A stretch of DNA of 64,000 nucleotides from an uncultured bacterium (GTDB lineage: Bacteria > Patescibacteriota > Saccharimonadia > Saccharimonadales > Saccharimonadaceae): assembly GCA_903821365.1 (NCBI GenBank), contig CAIJKY010000011.1, forward strand, positions 1 to 64,000. Direction: 5' to 3'. The position numbers were made by a program, and so were the translations under genes. Position 1 is the stretch's first letter; the number at the start of each line of letters is the position of its first letter. Below the pieces are notes generated by a model. That model worked only from the letters and a program-made list of their open reading frames with translations, searched no databases and had not been told where the DNA came from. Positions 42,466 through 50,478 of this stretch are shown here, piece by piece.

Positions 42466-43503
42466 TTAGGCGACGTGCGCCAGCTCAACCAGGATGTTCA
42501 TGCGGGGGTGATCCACGAACAGCTCCTGCTCGGGACGCCTCTCCACATTCTTCCAGTAGTCGTAGGTGAGCCTGGTCTTTGCCATCGTGGCCTCCGGGTT
42601 ATCCGTAAGAGCTTCGATGGCACGAACCTCAGCCGCCGACGATGCGCTGGGCCGCAAGGACGGGTCGGTAACACCCGACAGGAACGTTCCGCTGCACGAC
42701 ATACCCTGAACCACGTCCAGGGTGGCGTGCGAAACGGTCGTTCCGAGCAGGCTGTACGCGTCGAAGACGCGCTTTGCCTGATCAACCGCGAGCTGGTCGT
42801 GAGAGTCCTTGGCGTGCTTGCGCAGCACGTCGAGTCCGCCACGAACGACGGTCAGCTCGTTGCCACCGAACCGCGTCATGCCGTCATGATCGACATCATA
42901 CGGCCGACCGTGCCACGTGTAGATGACTCCGTCGATGTTGACGTAACCAATCGTAATGGTCACCGGCCCGTGCAGATCGGCTTCGAGGACGATGCCGGTT
43001 TTCGCCAGCTTCGTTTCGTACTGCGCCAGGATGCTGACGAGTTCGGTCTCGTTGCCGATGAAGTGCTGACCGAGGCCGCCCGTGTTAGCAGGGTCCTTGA
43101 GGCGGACAGTGAGGTTGTTACTCCGCATCAGACGGTATGCCTGCACAGCGTCCTCGATCGTGAAGGCGGTGTAGCCCGGAAGGGCGACCTCCTGAACGTT
43201 CTGGGCGAAACGGGGCGAGTACCAGCGCGGGTGCTGCGCGTCACGCGACGGCAACATGTGCAGGATGGCCTTGTCTGCGTGTTCGAGGTGCTGAACGATA
43301 CCCCCGTAGAGGTCACCGATCCCCGAGATGCTCCTGTCGAGGGCGAGGTCAGCGTGGACTGCGGCGAAGGGTACGAAGTACACCCCACCCTCGCGTCCGA
43401 GATGGCTGCCGATACGATCGGCGACCGCCTTGATGTTGACCGGGACGCTGCTGTTCGGTCGGTACTTCAGCACCGGGTTGTCGAGCAGGACGACACGAGA
43501 CAC
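42466..43503 (-). CDS. DUF3182-like ATP-grasp family protein, GC-rich
   Basis: 345 residues. VRLKDPANTGGLGQHF, the GPVTITIGYVNIDGV stretch and RFGGNELTVVRGGLDVL resemble the DUF3182 family, an ATP-grasp-like group sometimes annotated as biotin-carboxylase-like; metal and nucleotide residues cannot be assigned with confidence. It starts 11 nt after the upstream gene, so the two are co-transcribed. Strongly GC-rich codons, unlike the rest of element 1. May ligate a carboxylate to an amine; product unknown. Confidence 0.65.
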   Translation of the reverse strand: MSRVVLLDNPVLKYRPNSSVPVNIKAVADRIGSHLGREGGVYFVPFAAVHADLALDRSISGIGDLYGGIVQHLEHADKAILHMLPSRDAQHPRWYSPRFAQNVQEVALPGYTAFTIEDAVQAYRLMRSNNLTVRLKDPANTGGLGQHFIGNETELVSILAQYETKLAKTGIVLEADLHGPVTITIGYVNIDGVIYTWHGRPYDVDHDGMTRFGGNELTVVRGGLDVLRKHAKDSHDQLAVDQAKRVFDAYSLLGTTVSHATLDVVQGMSCSGTFLSGVTDPSLRPSASSAAEVRAIEALTDNPEATMAKTRLTYDYWKNVERRPEQELFVDHPRMNILVELAHVA

Positions 43504-43514
43504 GGGACACTCCT

Positions 43515-44714
43515 TCAGCGGGTGTTGGTAGAGAGCGCCTTGTTGCGCATCTCTTCGTACATGGCGTCCAGCACTTCTTTCGTACGACAGAGGCCGCCAT
43601 TATCGAAGTACTGAGGGTGGTGCATAGGCTCGATGAGCTCATGCGTCAATCCGGGGTTTACTCGCGCGAACATCGGACAGATGCCACCGAATACAACCTC
43701 GGAAGGCTGCCATCCCACGAACGTCCAACCGTTTACCAGCAGCCAGCGCATGATGCGTGCACCGCGAGGCGTTGCTGCGACGTCAGTCTCGACGATCACT
43801 TTTTGGCTGATGGTGCCAGAGAGCTGGTCATCGACTTCGCGGGTAGACCGTGTGGCCAGATGGCTTGCACCATCCGTCACGTAGTACTTGGCGACAATGT
43901 CGGCGGACGGCGGACGAGCTTCACGAAAGATGGGTTCATCTTCATGAGCGTCGGATGTCGTACCGAACATAGGTGAAAGCGCCCCGTTAGTTCCCTCGGC
44001 GAGGAGAGTTTGCAGGGAGTGCTCCACCAGGTCGTTTGGAACGAATACACGTGCAGCGCTGGCTGATTTGAGCCAAGCGATGGCCTGCGTTGGAGCAGTA
44101 AATCCCGTCAACGGTTCAATACCGCCGACACGGAAGTTCCACCCCACGTTGGTCGCCACGAGTGGCAGTACGGCGTCGTGTTGACGACCACCCCACCACA
44201 CGCTCTGTGCTTGTTTCCCGCCCGGTGCGCCGTCTCGACCTTCCCGTGCGGCTCGCGGAGAGCCGTACAGAAAACTTACGTCGGGCAGGTTTTCGGCTGC
44301 CCACATGAGACGGTACTTAGACAGGTGTCTCACGCGGACAGAGGCAGCTTCCTCTCCGGGGAGCTTCACTGCTTTGCTTAGCTCGACGAATTGGAGGTCA
44401 CCCCGCATACCGTTCGAGCGACGGACAAGACTGGCGATGGCGATTACTTTCTCGCCATCAAGCAGCATGAACAAAAGGGTATCTCCCTTCGCCATGCTCG
44501 CGGCAAGCGCATCGACGTCTTTGGTGCTTTGCGGATAGTTTCCCTTGTAGGTGCTGTCCAGCAAGGCACTACAGGCGTAAGCGACGTCCCGGAGATTGGA
44601 AGACCCCAGACGTTGAATGTCGCTCGGCGTGCGCAATGTCAGACCCAAGGCCTCGTATTGCGCTAGCCCTTGCAGCGTGTCAGGGTCGTCATAACGACCC
44701 CATGACTGGTTCAC
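43515..44714 (-). CDS. Unknown protein, partner of the DUF3182-like gene, GC-rich
   Basis: 399 residues from GTG 44714, preceded by GGAGGGTGATCC. The first half contains an acyltransferase-like pattern (LLFMLLDGEKVIAIASLVRR, later SKYRLMWAAENLPDVSFLYG) that could be GNAT-related, but I cannot assign the family. The C-terminus has several Cys/His residues (GGICPMFARVNPG; MHHPQYFDNGGLCRT). First gene of a two-gene GC-rich transcript; probably makes or modifies the same small molecule as its partner. Confidence 0.6.
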   Translation of the reverse strand: MNQSWGRYDDPDTLQGLAQYEALGLTLRTPSDIQRLGSSNLRDVAYACSALLDSTYKGNYPQSTKDVDALAASMAKGDTLLFMLLDGEKVIAIASLVRRSNGMRGDLQFVELSKAVKLPGEEAASVRVRHLSKYRLMWAAENLPDVSFLYGSPRAAREGRDGAPGGKQAQSVWWGGRQHDAVLPLVATNVGWNFRVGGIEPLTGFTAPTQAIAWLKSASAARVFVPNDLVEHSLQTLLAEGTNGALSPMFGTTSDAHEDEPIFREARPPSADIVAKYYVTDGASHLATRSTREVDDQLSGTISQKVIVETDVAATPRGARIMRWLLVNGWTFVGWQPSEVVFGGICPMFARVNPGLTHELIEPMHHPQYFDNGGLCRTKEVLDAMYEEMRNKALSTNTR

Positions 44715-44755
44715 GGATCACCCTCCGTCAGTTGGACTCGTATTGTCGATCAGAC

Positions 44756-44800
44756 AACCTGACTAAAATAACACATTTTATAGATAAAGTCAATTCGATG
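44756..44800 (-). promoter_or_regulatory. Promoter of the GC-rich pair
   Basis: On the minus strand TTGACT is followed after exactly 17 nt by TATTTT, in an AT-rich stretch. A 35-40 nt GC-rich leader with GGAGGG leads to GTG 44714. AT-rich promoter in front of GC-rich genes, as at the TetR gene. Confidence 0.65.
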
Positions 44801-44801
44801 A

Positions 44802-45506
44802 CTACTGGTTCAACCAGCTCGCAAGCGCATCATAGTAAGCAGGCACGCCTTCTTGTGGGTTTGCTGGGTCGCGGAATGCGTGAGCAAAACCTTTTGCAAC
44901 ATAAACTTGCGCATCAAAAGCGGATGCATACACGTTGGTTGTCTCCGTAGGTACACTCTTGTCTTCGCCATGAACTACAAGTAGTGTTGACACATTCTTG
45001 ACAGGTGGTTGGAGGAAAATAGGATGCTTCTCAAGTGATTCGATGTTTTTACGGTATTCGCGAACGAGGATTTTGTCGATAAGACGATGCTCGGTATAAA
45101 AAGAACTTGGCTCGTAGATAGCCGGGGTTCGGAGAATCAGCTTTTCAACAGAGCGGAAACGGCTCAGACACGCAGCTATAAAACCTCCATAACTTGTACC
45201 CATAACGTAAATATCGCTATCTGCGTAGTTGTCGTGAATCCAGTCATATGCCTTGGTTGCTTCAAGCAAATGCTGGGCTGGGGTGGTGTCGTCCACGTCA
45301 AAAGGGCTTTCGCCGTGTCCTGAGAAGTCTACAACGAGCGCGCTCATACCAGTCATATCAACGAGCTTTGCCATGAAGTCGAAGTTACTTTTTTTACTAG
45401 AACCAAACCCTACGAATGTGAGGATGATTTTCTGATTTGTTGTGCCCTCATGCCAATCGGCTTCGATTTTATATCCCGGGCACGGGATAGAGATTTGTTT
45501 AGTCAT
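44802..45506 (-). CDS. Alpha/beta hydrolase
   Basis: 234 residues. Nucleophile elbow MGTSYGGF near residue 104, acid candidate HGEDKSVP, catalytic histidine KGFAHAFRD. DFSGHGES is the oxyanion-side HG-type motif. No signal peptide. Composition is native, in contrast to the GC-rich pair. Could be an esterase, thioesterase or BAAT-like hydrolase; substrate unknown. Confidence 0.85.
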   Translation of the reverse strand: MTKQISIPCPGYKIEADWHEGTTNQKIILTFVGFGSSKKSNFDFMAKLVDMTGMSALVVDFSGHGESPFDVDDTTPAQHLLEATKAYDWIHDNYADSDIYVMGTSYGGFIAACLSRFRSVEKLILRTPAIYEPSSFYTEHRLIDKILVREYRKNIESLEKHPIFLQPPVKNVSTLLVVHGEDKSVPTETTNVYASAFDAQVYVAKGFAHAFRDPANPQEGVPAYYDALASWLNQ

Positions 45507-45561
45507 TAACGTATATTATAACACATTTGTTATCAATCTTTAAATTTGGGCAAGTTTAGTA

Positions 45562-48228
45562 CTATAACCCCCTCAAATTACTCTCCGGTGTAGTCTTGAC
45601 ACTTCTGCGTCGCGTCGTAACGGCTGGCTTCTTCTTTTCCCTTACTGATGCATTCTCGCTAAAAAGCACCTCCATCTGCTCCTCAACCTTCACATGCGCC
45701 GTGGCATACCTCTTTCGGCTGTTAGTAATGACTGTCTTTTGCACCTTCTCACTTTCTTCAACATCCAGCGGCACTGTCTGCCCAGAAAAAGCCTCCTCGC
45801 TGTCTTCGGTCGCCACCTTCATATAGAAGTGGTATGGTGCAAGGTTTACAATGTCGCCCTTTTCTACTTCAGGTTTCATGTATGGCAGAATAAAGGCTTC
45901 GTCCTCCGGGTTGGCTCGAAGGCAGATCATAGTTGCGGCGTTACCCGCAACAACTTTTATTAAATCCTTGTCTTCAATCTGCGCGATGTTCTGATGCGAC
46001 ACGATCAAACTGACGTGGAATTTACGGCCTTCGCTCGTTATCGCGCCAAACTGCGGCGTGGCAAAGTTCTGGAACTCGTCAACGTAGACAAAGAAGTCGC
46101 GGCGCTGCTTTTCGGGTATTTTGGTGCGTTGGTAGGCCGCCATCCAGATAAGCGACGTTAAGATAGTACCAAAGAATTCGCTTTGATCTTCACCGATATC
46201 GCCCTTGGATAGATTGGCGAGTAGTATTTTACCGTCATTCATAATGTCGGCAATCCGAACAGTTGTTTTTTCTTGCAGCAAAATGTGCCGGGACATTTTG
46301 GACGTTATGAAGTGACCAAGCCGGTGCGTCAGTGGCGCTGTTGCAGCCGACATCTGCATCGTGCCCATAAGCTTGAACTCTTTTTCCCAGAATTGTTTTA
46401 ACACCGGGTCTTTCAGCTTCTTGGCAACTTCCTTTTGATATTTCTTATCGGTTAGCAATCGTTGCAAGGTAAACAAGCTCGGCTTTGGGGTTTGCAGGGC
46501 GGTGAGCGTAACATTACGCAAGATATGTTCCATACGCGGACCCCATTGTTTGTCGTCGGATAGCTTCTTAAAAACCGACAACACGGCGCTGGTTATCCAG
46601 TCGTGCTTGTCATCTTCACTAGTAAACTCAATGCCTGGGTCAAGGATATTCAGGCCAACCGGATAATCACGGTCTGAGGGGTCGAACACCACCACATCTT
46701 TACGTCTGTTTTCTGGCACAATACTTAGCAGCTCGCGGAACATATCTCCATGCGGATCAAGCACAGCCAAGCCTTTGCCGTTATGCATATCCTGGTAAAT
46801 CGCTCCTTTCAGGAGTGTCGTTTTACCCATGCCGGTTTTCCCGATAATATACGTGTGCTTTTGGCGCTGCTCCAGTGTCATGCCGATTTCTTGCACATTA
46901 TCACCAAACGTGTTAGCACCGACAATCACGTCCAATTTAGTATCGCTGTGCTTTATAGATAACGGCGCAGCTAACTCGCGACTCCGACTCTTAACCAAAC
47001 CTTCTGTTTTTGTCAGGTCGGTATTCGGGAAATGGTAAAGGTCAGATAGCTCCGAGCTGGATAGAATAGTCTGTTGGCTGATGATGTGGTGCAACAATTC
47101 ACGGCTACAAAAGCGCTCGAGCCACTTTTCAGCCGACGTAAACGGTGGCAGCCTGCGGCTAATAATAGACTGGTGAGCGGCCGTGAATGTCCCAAATGAC
47201 GACACGACAGCGTTAAGTCGAGCGGCAGTACTGTCAGCATCTGGTGAAGCAACTAAAACGCGCATAGTCACTTCAAATAAATGCTGATCGAGTTTGCTCC
47301 TGATCGTTTTGCCAAGTTCTTGCTCATACGGATTAACCGTTGGACGCTTAGTAACCGATGGGGTGTTCACGAAGTCTATGGTCTTAAACACTAGCCAGAT
47401 CGGCAAAAGTGGTGAGCATACTATATACAAAAGGATGCGGCGCACGTTAATTTTGTTGGCGGTCAGCTTAGGTGCAATTTCTTTATTAAGCGCAATGCGG
47501 TGTTGTGTATGGCGGATATGTCGCAGCTCGTTTGGGTGAGTATTGTCGAATACTGGTACCGCAACAATTTGCACGGCTACAAGTTCATCTGGTAGCAAGT
47601 TGCGCATGTGTCCGGTAAGATAGGCGGCCGGGTCGTGTTCCTCAAGCGCTTTTTGGCTGGCAAGCGGCAGCACGAAGTCACTGGATAACTTTAATTCAGT
47701 GACGCTCCACGCGAGGTTGTCTATACCCTGCATATAGTCGGTCGTTTCTTTTACTTTGAGCCCTGGTAAAAATGACACGAGCGTCCGTTTGACTGTCTCG
47801 ACCTCCTGTTTCGGTATGCGTATGACATACCGGATACCATTGTTACGCGTGGCGACAAGCTCTAAAGAATACGGTTGCTTGCGGGCAGCCATGCGCGGCC
47901 ATAGCTTCGGGTATCTGACCATACTGCGCATGAGGATATGGAGCTGCTCGGTGGCGTAGGCGGATTTTGTCGTGTCTGCTGGGAATACGAGTTGCAAGAA
48001 TGCGTATTCAATTTCGCCTTTGTCTACGCCAAAACGACGCAGCATATATGAAAAGAACGTCCGCCAGTACTGCACCGCTTTAATAATTAAGAAGCCAAGA
48101 AGATACGCAAGCCCGATCTCAATAAACAACGCACCAAACACAATCAAGAGTGTCATGCCGTCGCTTAAGTGATGCTCCTGCGTGTAGCGAGCGGGGCCGT
48201 TAATGAGGGTATCGATGAGGTTCTGCAT
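45562..48228 (-). CDS. VirD4/TraD-like (DUF87-type) coupling ATPase
   Basis: 888 residues. An N-terminal membrane helix (LLIVFGALFIEIGLAYLLGF), a roughly 350-residue domain, then the motor: GMTLEQRQKHTYIIGKTGMG with Walker A GKTGMGKTTLL (about 463-473), LAVLDPHGDMF, Walker B FFVYVDEFQNFA, and SLIVSHQNIAQIEDKDLI. C-terminal basic tail. It is like the type IV secretion coupling ATPases found in CPR and Gram-positive mobile elements, used to pump DNA or proteins across the membrane. No relaxase gene lies nearby. Confidence 0.85.
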   Translation of the reverse strand: MQNLIDTLINGPARYTQEHHLSDGMTLLIVFGALFIEIGLAYLLGFLIIKAVQYWRTFFSYMLRRFGVDKGEIEYAFLQLVFPADTTKSAYATEQLHILMRSMVRYPKLWPRMAARKQPYSLELVATRNNGIRYVIRIPKQEVETVKRTLVSFLPGLKVKETTDYMQGIDNLAWSVTELKLSSDFVLPLASQKALEEHDPAAYLTGHMRNLLPDELVAVQIVAVPVFDNTHPNELRHIRHTQHRIALNKEIAPKLTANKINVRRILLYIVCSPLLPIWLVFKTIDFVNTPSVTKRPTVNPYEQELGKTIRSKLDQHLFEVTMRVLVASPDADSTAARLNAVVSSFGTFTAAHQSIISRRLPPFTSAEKWLERFCSRELLHHIISQQTILSSSELSDLYHFPNTDLTKTEGLVKSRSRELAAPLSIKHSDTKLDVIVGANTFGDNVQEIGMTLEQRQKHTYIIGKTGMGKTTLLKGAIYQDMHNGKGLAVLDPHGDMFRELLSIVPENRRKDVVVFDPSDRDYPVGLNILDPGIEFTSEDDKHDWITSAVLSVFKKLSDDKQWGPRMEHILRNVTLTALQTPKPSLFTLQRLLTDKKYQKEVAKKLKDPVLKQFWEKEFKLMGTMQMSAATAPLTHRLGHFITSKMSRHILLQEKTTVRIADIMNDGKILLANLSKGDIGEDQSEFFGTILTSLIWMAAYQRTKIPEKQRRDFFVYVDEFQNFATPQFGAITSEGRKFHVSLIVSHQNIAQIEDKDLIKVVAGNAATMICLRANPEDEAFILPYMKPEVEKGDIVNLAPYHFYMKVATEDSEEAFSGQTVPLDVEESEKVQKTVITNSRKRYATAHVKVEEQMEVLFSENASVREKKKPAVTTRRRSVKTTPESNLRGL

Positions 48229-48300
48229 GCTCTAATCTCTCTGAAAGGAAGTCAGCGCCACACCCGCCGCTCTATACTCGTCCGTTGCCTATATCAAATC

Positions 48301-48528
48301 CTATAATCCTTTAAATAACTCGGCGACCGGAACTTTCAAACATTCCGCGATCTTAAACAGGGTCGCAACGCGCGGCGAGCGTCGCCCCTGTTCGATATAT
48401 CCGATAGTAATAACCGTAAAGCCGGTTCGTTCGGCAAGTTGCTCTTGTGTCACACCGCGTTCACGGCGAACCGTGGCAATTCGATTACCGAGTCCTTTTA
48501 GTTGTTTCGCCTCAGATTGTTTACTCAT
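48301..48528 (-). CDS. XRE-family helix-turn-helix regulator
   Basis: 75 residues from ATG 48528. A single HTH_3 domain (LGNRIATVRRERGVTQEQLA, then TGFTVITIGYIEQGRRSPRV). Two ACTAnTAGT palindromes lie in its divergent upstream region, probably its own operators. It is oriented towards the coupling-ATPase gene and could repress it and the divergent 48663 operon. Confidence 0.9.
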   Translation of the reverse strand: MSKQSEAKQLKGLGNRIATVRRERGVTQEQLAERTGFTVITIGYIEQGRRSPRVATLFKIAECLKVPVAELFKGL

Positions 48529-48548
48529 ATCTCTACGGTAAATAATCC

Positions 48549-48632
48549 TTACTATTAGTAACACTAACTACTTGTTTGAGTTAGTTGAACATGCTACTGT
48601 AATTAACAGATATAATACTAACTAATAGTTAG
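48549..48632. promoter_or_regulatory. Divergent control region with two XRE operators and one further dyad
   Basis: TTACTATTAGTAA (48549-48561) and CTAACTAATAGTTAG (48618-48632) are perfect palindromes sharing the core ACTA-N-TAGT. Between them ACTAAC and GTTAGT form a third, spaced dyad (48563-48585). TATAAT at 48611-48616 abuts the right palindrome. Confidence 0.65.
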
Positions 48633-48662
48633 AGTTTATATTTTTTGACAGAGTAGGGAATT

Positions 48663-49103
48663 ATGCACGGGTTAATCATTGAAGAACGCCAGTTAAACAA
48701 CAAGCTTCTCTCTCGCGATCTCGCTGAACTGCTTTTTGAGTATGCTCGCTACGGCAGAATTGTGGTCACGACGGACAAACCTACCGTATTACACTCGACA
48801 ATTCGGCGACACTGGCAGTATCTAGTGCGACGTCTGAAAATTGACCGATCACGTACTTTAAACCACTCAGTGATAGATGATATTAACCGTCGGCTATATT
48901 TTGCTCGACGCGTTCGTTTTAGCTCAAAACCACTAGAAGATGATCTTCTGGACGCTGACATTACTTTTATGAAGGTGAGTGATTGTGTGCGAGTAGCACC
49001 TGTTTGTCAAATACTATGTGTGACTTGTGAAGTATCTAGGGAGAAGCTATATCTCATGACAGCGTGGATACCCAAAGGCGGCAGAGTTATCCTTTATGGA
49101 TAG
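48663..49103 (+). CDS. Hypothetical protein, 146 aa, upstream of radC-like
   Basis: 146 residues, basic N-terminal half, with GRIVVTTDKPTVLHSTIRRH and a cysteine-bearing C-terminal half. It ends overlapping the RadC-like gene by 8 nt, so they are coupled. No recognised domain. GTAGGG before the ATG is a weak ribosome-binding site. Being paired with a JAB protein inside a mobile element, it could be a small binding or inhibitory partner, but there is no direct sign of that. Confidence 0.6.
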   Translation: MHGLIIEERQLNNKLLSRDLAELLFEYARYGRIVVTTDKPTVLHSTIRRHWQYLVRRLKIDRSRTLNHSVIDDINRRLYFARRVRFSSKPLEDDLLDADITFMKVSDCVRVAPVCQILCVTCEVSREKLYLMTAWIPKGGRVILYG

Positions 49104-49485
49104 AACTTTGCCGCTCGTAACAATCGAGGATATATTGCTACACTTAAAGTTCATTCGCACCAAGAAGCAGGAATACGTCCTTTGTTTGTCGCTTGATAGC
49201 GGGTGTCGCCTAATTGCTAGGCGCGTCGTAACTATTGGAACGCTCACTTCATCTTTGATATATCCAAGAGAAGTGTTCGCAGCGCCACTCAAAGACCGAG
49301 CAGCTAGCGTGGTGATTGCTCACAATCACCCCTCAGGTGACGTCAGCCCGAGCAGAGCCGATATTGCCGTAACTCAGCAACTTGTGGCGGCTGGCCAGAT
49401 ACTAGGGATTGCGATGCGTGACCATCTTATTGTTACCAACGTTGACTACTATAGCTTTAGGAGGAGCGGACTGCTGCTTAATTAG
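49096..49485 (+). CDS. RadC-like JAB-domain protein
   Basis: 129 residues, only the JAB/MPN part of RadC (no helix-hairpin-helix domain). HNHPSGDVSPSRAD is the metal-binding HxHPSGDxxPS motif and Thr/Gln-rich LVAAGQILGIAMRDHLIV follows, as in RadC. Such short RadC proteins occur in plasmids and mobile elements. A peptidase-like metal site is intact. Coupled to the upstream gene. Confidence 0.9.
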   Translation: MDRTLPLVTIEDILLHLKFIRTKKQEYVLCLSLDSGCRLIARRVVTIGTLTSSLIYPREVFAAPLKDRAASVVIAHNHPSGDVSPSRADIAVTQQLVAAGQILGIAMRDHLIVTNVDYYSFRRSGLLLN

Positions 49486-49539
49486 CGGCCCAGCGTTTGG
49501 CTAAAACAGACAAACACTCCTTTTTGCTATAATCAAGCT

Positions 49540-49770
49540 ATGGCAACAGATAAAAAGCCAACTAAAGAAGAAATCAAAGAGCTAGAAGCTCAAATTAAAC
49601 GCGATCAGGAAAAGCCCGTGCGCGGAAACGAACGACGCGTAAGAATCGGCACTAACTTCAAAGACGCTGTTAAAGAGATGTCTAAAGCCCCACCAATGAC
49701 CAATAAAGATGTAGCGAAATGGGTTAAGGAACAGCGCGAAGAAACTGATAACATAGAGAACGATAAGTAG
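49540..49770 (+). CDS. Small charged protein, 76 aa
   Basis: 76 residues, nearly half Lys/Glu/Asp/Arg: TKEEIKELEAQIKRDQEKPV and a C-terminal helix VAKWVKEQREETDN. Likely helical and cytoplasmic. TATAAT lies 6-7 nt before the ATG (leaderless). Last gene before the right inverted repeat of element 1. Confidence 0.65.
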   Translation: MATDKKPTKEEIKELEAQIKRDQEKPVRGNERRVRIGTNFKDAVKEMSKAPPMTNKDVAKWVKEQREETDNIENDK

Positions 49771-49806
49771 CTTTTATATTCTGAAATTGTTACCTCTGTT
49801 ATGATT

Positions 49807-49831
49807 TGGTAACGTCAAGTATATAATTGCC
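49807..49831. repeat. Right terminal inverted repeat of element 1
   Basis: Exact reverse complement of the left repeat; ends ATATAATTGCC. It is followed directly by TAATAAAT, the target duplication. Confidence 0.95.
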
Positions 49832-49901
49832 TAATAAATATTAAAAATCAAACAAATGATCGACCCGCATCATCGATGATCATATTTGCTATACTTCGCT
49901 T

Positions 49902-50399
49902 ATGAATAATCCTCCCAGCGACAGCGAATCGCCAACACCCGGCCAACAAGTCATCACGGCTTGCGCTTTTATCCATCGAAAGGTCAATGATGAACACACC
50001 GTGTTTATGGCTAAGCGCTCTGATACTAAAAAGTTTCTCCCAGGCGTGTACGGCATTCCAGGTGGACATATTGAGTACGGCGAGGAAGTACCTGCGGGCC
50101 TAAAGCGCGAAATCCAAGAAGAATTTGCGATGGATATTACACTTGGCGATCCATTTGCCGTTTTTACCTATACCAACGAAATAAAAGGTTCGCATTCTGT
50201 TGAGATTATTTATTTTGCAACGTTTGTCGACCCCCTCGAAAACATCGTTATGAACCCCAAAGACCACAGCACATACAACTGGTTTAGCGAGAAAGACTTA
50301 CCGCAAACATTTGTCAGTGAAAAAGATGTTGATGATGATGAGGTTAAAGCAATTTATCGCGGGTTTGCACTATTGAATGGTCAGACGTTGAAGTTTTAA
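49902..50399 (+). CDS. Nudix hydrolase
   Basis: 165 residues. Complete Nudix box GGHIEYGEEVPAGLKREIQEEFAM with the acidic cluster, preceded by PGVYGIPG. TATACT ends 6 nt before the ATG (leaderless). Native composition. It lies between the two transposons and was divergent from the lipoprotein gene before element 1 inserted. Confidence 0.9.
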   Translation: MNNPPSDSESPTPGQQVITACAFIHRKVNDEHTVFMAKRSDTKKFLPGVYGIPGGHIEYGEEVPAGLKREIQEEFAMDITLGDPFAVFTYTNEIKGSHSVEIIYFATFVDPLENIVMNPKDHSTYNWFSEKDLPQTFVSEKDVDDDEVKAIYRGFALLNGQTLKF

Positions 50400-50427
50400 G
50401 TTTGAAATTAATATATACTTCAGAAAA

Positions 50428-50450
50428 GGCAATTATCCCTTGACGCCATA
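50428..50450. repeat. Left terminal inverted repeat of element 2
   Basis: GGCAATTATCCCTTGACG then CCATA. It shares GGCAATTAT and TTGACG with element 1. TTGACG (50440-50445) is 17 bp from TATACT (50463-50468), the transposase -10. Confidence 0.9.
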
Positions 50451-50478
50451 ATAACTCTGGTATATACTAATAATAGAT

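Larger units (their letters stand above)
38037..49831 (+). mobile_element. Element 1: 11.8-kb IS1595-type transposon with cargo
   Basis: Bounded by perfect 25-bp inverted repeats and an 8-bp target duplication. From left: transposase and Replic_Relax-like protein (plus strand); then, on the minus strand, the RloC-like ATPase, the GC-rich DUF3182-like pair, a hydrolase, a VirD4-like ATPase and an XRE regulator; then RadC-like and small genes (plus strand). A plain IS1595 copy is about 0.7-1.8 kb, so this is a passenger-gene derivative, and its right end needs no second transposase. The intact duplication means one insertion event for the whole unit. Confidence 0.92.
38029..49839. repeat. 8-bp target-site duplication TAATAAAT flanking element 1
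   Basis: TAATAAAT at 38029-38036 and again at 49832-49839, immediately outside the inverted repeats. Eight bases is the duplication size known for the IS1595 family. Confidence 0.93.

Noticed and set aside
42475-43614. 379-codon open frame opposite the DUF3182-like gene
   Set aside because: GC-rich DNA often keeps the opposite strand open; the minus-strand gene has recognisable motifs, a ribosome-binding site, promoter and terminator.
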